From NCBI RefSeq assembly GCF_029269835.1, contig NZ_JARJBB010000017.1, forward strand, positions 58,015 to 122,014: a stretch of DNA of 64,000 nt, read 5' to 3'. Position numbers and translations under genes: made by a program. The DNA is from Streptomyces tropicalis (GTDB lineage Bacteria > Actinomycetota > Actinomycetes > Streptomycetales > Streptomycetaceae). The notes beneath the pieces were generated by a model. That model searched no databases and was not told the origin of the DNA. It saw nothing but the letters and a program-made list of their open reading frames with translations. Numbering within the stretch: the stretch's first letter is position 1; each line of letters starts with the position of its first letter. Shown piece by piece: positions 61,078-64,000 of this stretch.

Positions 61078-62079
61078 TCAGGCCTGTGTGAGCGCGGCCT
61101 CCGACGCCGGACCGGGCAGGTCCGCCGTCTCCGGTGCGGGCCGCTCCCGCAGCGACAGCAGCACGCGCAGGACGCCGATCCACACCAGGCAGGAGCCCAG
61201 CATGTGCAGGGCCACCAGGGCCTCGGGCAGATGCGTGAAGTACTGGACGTAGCCGATGACGCCCTGTCCGAGCAGGACCAGGAACAGGTCCCGGGTGCGG
61301 TGCAGCGGGCCGGACGGGGCGTCGACCGCCTTGAGGACGAACCACAGGGCGAACGTCAGCGTCACCACGATCCAGGCCAGCACCGCATGCAGCTTGGCGA
61401 CCGTCTCCCAGTCGATCGGGATGCGGGCGACCTCCTTGGTGTCGCCGGCGTGCGGTCCCGCGCCCGTGACGACCGTGCCCACGCCGATCAGCAGGATGCT
61501 CGCGGCCGCCAGGAACCACACCAGCTGCTGCACCGCGCCGCCGACCAGCGGCCGCGGCGCCCCGTCGCCCTCGCGGGTGCGCTGCCACATCACCGTGGCG
61601 ACCGTGATGAGCGCCGTCGACAGCAGGAAGTGCGCCGCGACGGTGTACGGGTTCAGGCCGACGAGGACGACGACGCCGCCGAGCACCGCGTTGCCCATGA
61701 CCACCCAGAACTGCGCCCAGCCGAGCCGGGTCAGCGCGCGCCGCCACGGCTTCTGCGCCCGGGCCGCGACGATCGCCCAGCCGACGGCCGCGCACAGCAC
61801 GTACGTCAGCATGCGGTTGCCGAACTCGATCATGCCGTGCACGCCCATCGCACGGGTCGTGGTGAGCGAGTCCTCGGTGCAGGTCGGCCAGGTCGGGCAG
61901 CCGAGCCCCGAGCCGGTCAGGCGCACGGCGCCGCCGGTCACGACGATCACCACCGACATGACGAGCGCGGCGAGGGCGGCCCGCCGGACGGTCCCCGGGC
62001 GGGGGGTCCAGCGGGCGGCGACGAGGGCGAGCGGGTTGCGCACGGCCGCTACGGCGTCGGCGCGGGTCAGCTTTGGCAC
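61078..62079 (-). CDS. ctaA: Heme A synthase (COX15/CtaA family)
   Basis: The 333-residue membrane protein oxidises heme O to heme A. It has eight helices in two four-helix halves, with GGAVRLTGSGLGCPTWPTC (pair of Cys in an extracytoplasmic loop), heme-ligand His in VHGMIEFGNRM and AHFLLSTALI, and matching KLHAVLAW and ALHMLGSCLVW in the second half. GTG 62079 lies 7 bases after TACGAT (62092-62087, minus), so a leaderless start is likely. An ATG three codons upstream (62088) overlaps that hexamer. It acts after CtaB in cytochrome c oxidase maturation. Confidence 0.93.
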   Translation of the reverse strand: MPKLTRADAVAAVRNPLALVAARWTPRPGTVRRAALAALVMSVVIVVTGGAVRLTGSGLGCPTWPTCTEDSLTTTRAMGVHGMIEFGNRMLTYVLCAAVGWAIVAARAQKPWRRALTRLGWAQFWVVMGNAVLGGVVVLVGLNPYTVAAHFLLSTALITVATVMWQRTREGDGAPRPLVGGAVQQLVWFLAAASILLIGVGTVVTGAGPHAGDTKEVARIPIDWETVAKLHAVLAWIVVTLTFALWFVLKAVDAPSGPLHRTRDLFLVLLGQGVIGYVQYFTHLPEALVALHMLGSCLVWIGVLRVLLSLRERPAPETADLPGPASEAALTQA

Positions 62080-62168
62080 GCGTCCCATCGTAGGCGCCCG
62101 CTTGTGCACGCATTCACGAGGGTCGGGGTACGCGGTGCGCGCGGCCCCGGGACCCGCCGAGGACGCCG

Positions 62169-62942
62169 CTACTCCCAGCGGAAGAGCGCCCCGGCGGCCG
62201 CCAGGCCCACGACCGCCCAGACGGCCAGGACGCCCAGGTCGCCCCAGGGCATGCCGGCGCCGTGCTGGAGCACGGACCGCAGCCCGTCGGACAGCGCCGA
62301 GATCGGCAGCAGGCCGAGCACGTCCTGCGCACCGGAGGGGAAGCGGTCCAGCGGGACGATCACCCCGCCGCCCACGAGCAGCAGCAGGAAGACCAGGTTG
62401 GCCGCGGCCAGGGTGGCCTCGGCCTTCAGCGTGCCGGCCATCAGCAGGCCGAGGCCCGAGAAGGCCGCGGTGCCGAGCACCAGGAGCAGCACGACCGACA
62501 GCGGGTCGCCGTGCGGGGACCAGCCCAGGGCGAGGGCGACCACCGTCAGCAGCAGGACCTGGAGGACCTCGGTGACCAGGACCGAGAGCGTCTTGGCCGC
62601 CATCAGGCCCCAGCGGGGCAGCGGTGAGGAGGCCAGCCGCTTCAGCACCCCGTACCGGCGCTCGAAGCCGGTCGCGATCGCCTGCCCGGTGAACGCCGTC
62701 GACATCACCGCGAGCGCGAGGACCCCCGGGGCGAGGAAGTCGACGGCCGGGCCCGCGCCGGTGTCGACGATGTCGACGGAGCCGAAGAGCACCAGCAGCA
62801 GCGTCGGGATCACGACGGTCAGCAGCAGCTGCTCGCCGTTGCGCAGCAGCATCCTGGTCTCCAGCGCCGCCTGCCTCCCGATCATGCGGGGCAGGGGCGC
62901 CGCGCCCGGCTTCGGGGCGTAGGTACCGGGCGCGGTCGTCAT
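62169..62942 (-). CDS. ABC-2 type exporter permease
   Basis: The 257-residue membrane protein has six helices and the ABC-2 pattern with FERRYGVLKRLASSPLPRWGLMAAK, the cytosolic coupling loop, and a late GVIVPLDRFPSGAQDVLGLLPISALSDGLRSV that is typical of daunorubicin-type exporter permeases. ATG 62942 overlaps the ATPase stop by four bases (ATGA). Together the pair forms a DrrAB-like exporter of unknown substrate. It lies directly upstream of ctaA on the same strand, separated by 89 bases, which matches the usual order in streptomycetes. Confidence 0.9.
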   Translation of the reverse strand: MTTAPGTYAPKPGAAPLPRMIGRQAALETRMLLRNGEQLLLTVVIPTLLLVLFGSVDIVDTGAGPAVDFLAPGVLALAVMSTAFTGQAIATGFERRYGVLKRLASSPLPRWGLMAAKTLSVLVTEVLQVLLLTVVALALGWSPHGDPLSVVLLLVLGTAAFSGLGLLMAGTLKAEATLAAANLVFLLLLVGGGVIVPLDRFPSGAQDVLGLLPISALSDGLRSVLQHGAGMPWGDLGVLAVWAVVGLAAAGALFRWE

Positions 62943-63862
62943 GAGCGCAGCTCCTTGCCGGTCAGCTCGAGGAAGACGTCTTCGAGGGTGTGCCGCTCCA
63001 CGGAGATCCGGTCCGGCATCACCCCGTGCTGGGCGCACCACGACGTGACCGTCGCGAGCAGCTGCGGGTCGACCTTGCCGACGACCCGGTACGCGCCCGG
63101 GGTCAGCTCGGCCGCGGAGCAGTCGGCGGGCAGCGCCTTGAGCAGCGACCCCACGTCGAGGCCGGGCCGCCCGGTGAAGCGCAGGGTGTTCTCCGCCCCG
63201 CCGCGGCACAGCTCCTCCGGGGTGCCCTCGGCGATGACCCGGCCGGCGTCGATGATCGCGACGGCGTCGGCGAGCTGCTCGGCCTCGTCCATGTAGTGCG
63301 TCGTCAGGATCACGGAGACCCCGTCGGTGCGCAGGTCCCGCACGAGGTCCCAGGTGGCCCGGCGGGCCTGCGGGTCGAGGCCGGCCGTCGGCTCGTCCAG
63401 GAAGACCAGCTCGGGCCGGCCCACCACGGCCATCGCCAGGGCGAGCCGCTGCTGCTGGCCGCCGGAGAGGCGCCGGTAGGAGGTGCGGCCGCAGGAGCCG
63501 AGTCCGAGACGCTCGATCAGGGCGCCCACGTCGAGGGGGTGCGCGTGCAGACCCGCCACGTGGCGGAGCATCTCGTCGGCGCGGGCTCCGGAGTAGACCC
63601 CGCCGGACTGGAGCATGACCCCGATGCGCGGCCGCAGCGCGGCGGACTGCGCCACCGGGTCGAGGCCCAGGACGCGCACCGTGCCGGAGTCCGGCCTCCG
63701 GTACCCCTCGCAGGTCTCGACCGTCGTGGTCTTCCCGGCGCCGTTGGGGCCGAGCACTGCGGTCACCCCCGCCTGGGCCGTCAGGTCGAGGCCGTCCACG
63801 GCGGTCTTCCCGCCGTACCGCTTCACCAGGGACCGCACCTGGACCACGGGCTCACTTCGCAT
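62939..63862 (-). CDS. ABC-2 exporter ATP-binding protein
   Basis: The 307-residue ATPase has Walker A GPNGAGKTT (about 39-47), signature LSGGQQQRLALAMAV, Walker B LVFLDEPTAGLDP and the switch-His loop TTHYMDEAEQLA. The C-terminal 80 residues form the extension seen in DrrA/CcmA-type ATPases, ending LEDVFLELTGKEL. ATG 63862 is 8 bases from TAGACT (63876-63871, minus), so leaderless initiation is likely. The sequence upstream of 63874 looks like the end of an IS630 element, so the native promoter may have been replaced or hybridised. It is coupled to the permease by a 4-bp overlap. Confidence 0.93.
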   Translation of the reverse strand: MRSEPVVQVRSLVKRYGGKTAVDGLDLTAQAGVTAVLGPNGAGKTTTVETCEGYRRPDSGTVRVLGLDPVAQSAALRPRIGVMLQSGGVYSGARADEMLRHVAGLHAHPLDVGALIERLGLGSCGRTSYRRLSGGQQQRLALAMAVVGRPELVFLDEPTAGLDPQARRATWDLVRDLRTDGVSVILTTHYMDEAEQLADAVAIIDAGRVIAEGTPEELCRGGAENTLRFTGRPGLDVGSLLKALPADCSAAELTPGAYRVVGKVDPQLLATVTSWCAQHGVMPDRISVERHTLEDVFLELTGKELRS

Positions 63863-63874
63863 GGGTCCAGAGTC

Positions 63875-64000
63875 TAGTGCCGCATCAGACAACGTTCGCC
63901 TCGTTGTGACGCGCCGTCCGGCTACGGGCCGGGACGGCGCGCGTCGGCCATGCTGTCCTGGTGGCTGAACGGGTTCGGGTGCGGGAGATCGACGACGACG
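63875..64000 (+). mobile_element. Left end of a probable IS630-family insertion sequence
   Basis: CTAG at 63874 is followed by TGCCGCATCAGACAACGTTC. This matches the right terminal repeat of the MITE-like element (read outward-in) at 19 of 27 positions. A transposase-like frame begins at 63961. The element continues beyond the window, so the right end and TA duplication cannot be seen. Confidence 0.5.
63961..64000 (+). CDS. IS630-family transposase, first 13 codons (3' end outside window)
   Basis: GTG 63961 opens a frame reading MAERVRVREIDDD to the window end. This matches, from memory, the start of IS630 transposases common in Streptomyces (MAERVRVREIDDDEGRRLL). Thirteen residues give little proof, and no DDE residues are visible. 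An ATG at 63950 in another frame was considered and is less convincing. The call also rests on the IS630-type end just upstream. Confidence 0.45.
   Translation, partial: MAERVRVREIDDD

Noticed and set aside
63871..63892. TTGTCTGAT...TAGACT upstream of the ABC-2 ATPase gene as a further damage promoter
   Set aside because: The spacer is 7, not 8, and CRGTG is replaced by TGAT. The upstream part belongs to the presumed IS end.

Overview
This window is chromosomal DNA of a Streptomyces or very close relative. The GC content is very high (third codon positions almost all G or C). Starts are often GTG or TTG. The window carries whiA, a single TTA (bldA-type) codon, a mycothiol-type DinB protein and paired RbpA/SecG/glycolysis genes. 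The order uvrB, uvrA, uvrC-rapZ-yvcK-whiA, gap-pgk-tpi-secG, pgi, pgl-opcA-zwf-tal-tkt, ctaB, ctaA is the conserved core layout known from streptomycetes. No rRNA, tRNA or CRISPR was seen.

Region 1 (1-7225) has a methyltransferase fragment, a pseudouridine catabolism pair (PfkB kinase and PsuG), an Ogt-type DNA alkyl-transferase, a secreted glycerophosphodiesterase, an MHYT membrane protein and uvrB. Region 2 (7392-12678) is a tellurium/metal-stress block: a TerD protein, a TerD fused to a degenerate FtsK-like domain, a TerC protein behind a yybP-ykoY-type (manganese) riboswitch, and a CaCA antiporter. Region 3 (12668-24000) mixes transporters, aroQ, a metallo-hydrolase, a transglutaminase-like protein, a 200-bp MITE-like element, a DinB protein, uvrA, a sugar kinase, a Rieske lipoprotein and a regulator.

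Region 4 (24083-29281) is the coupled uvrC-rapZ-yvcK-whiA operon. It is followed by about 770 bp of repeats and a secreted carboxypeptidase with the only TTA codon. Region 5 (33250-40475) is central glycolysis with secG and an RbpA paralogue, ending in pgi, which has patchy codon use. Region 6 (40605-51190) holds a PadR-controlled FtsX-type ABC system and an alpha-glucoside uptake operon whose first permease has a large inserted extracytoplasmic domain. Region 7 (51311-57920, minus strand) is the pentose-phosphate operon tkt-tal-zwf-opcA-pgl, with 4-bp overlaps at zwf/opcA and opcA/pgl. Region 8 (58336-64000) holds heme O/heme A synthesis genes, an ABC-2 exporter and the first codons of what looks like an IS630 transposase.

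The most striking theme is a shared promoter, (T/C)TGTCAGTG-N8-TAnnnT. This is the actinobacterial RecA-NDp (PafBC-type) DNA-damage signature. It precedes ogt, uvrB, uvrA and an MFS transporter gene at 37480, and a weaker form precedes uvrC. A second theme is leaderless transcripts, with a -10 hexamer ending 6-8 bases before the start codon. A third is a likely link between the MITE-like element at 16698 and the IS630 end at 63875, which share an ungapped terminal sequence.
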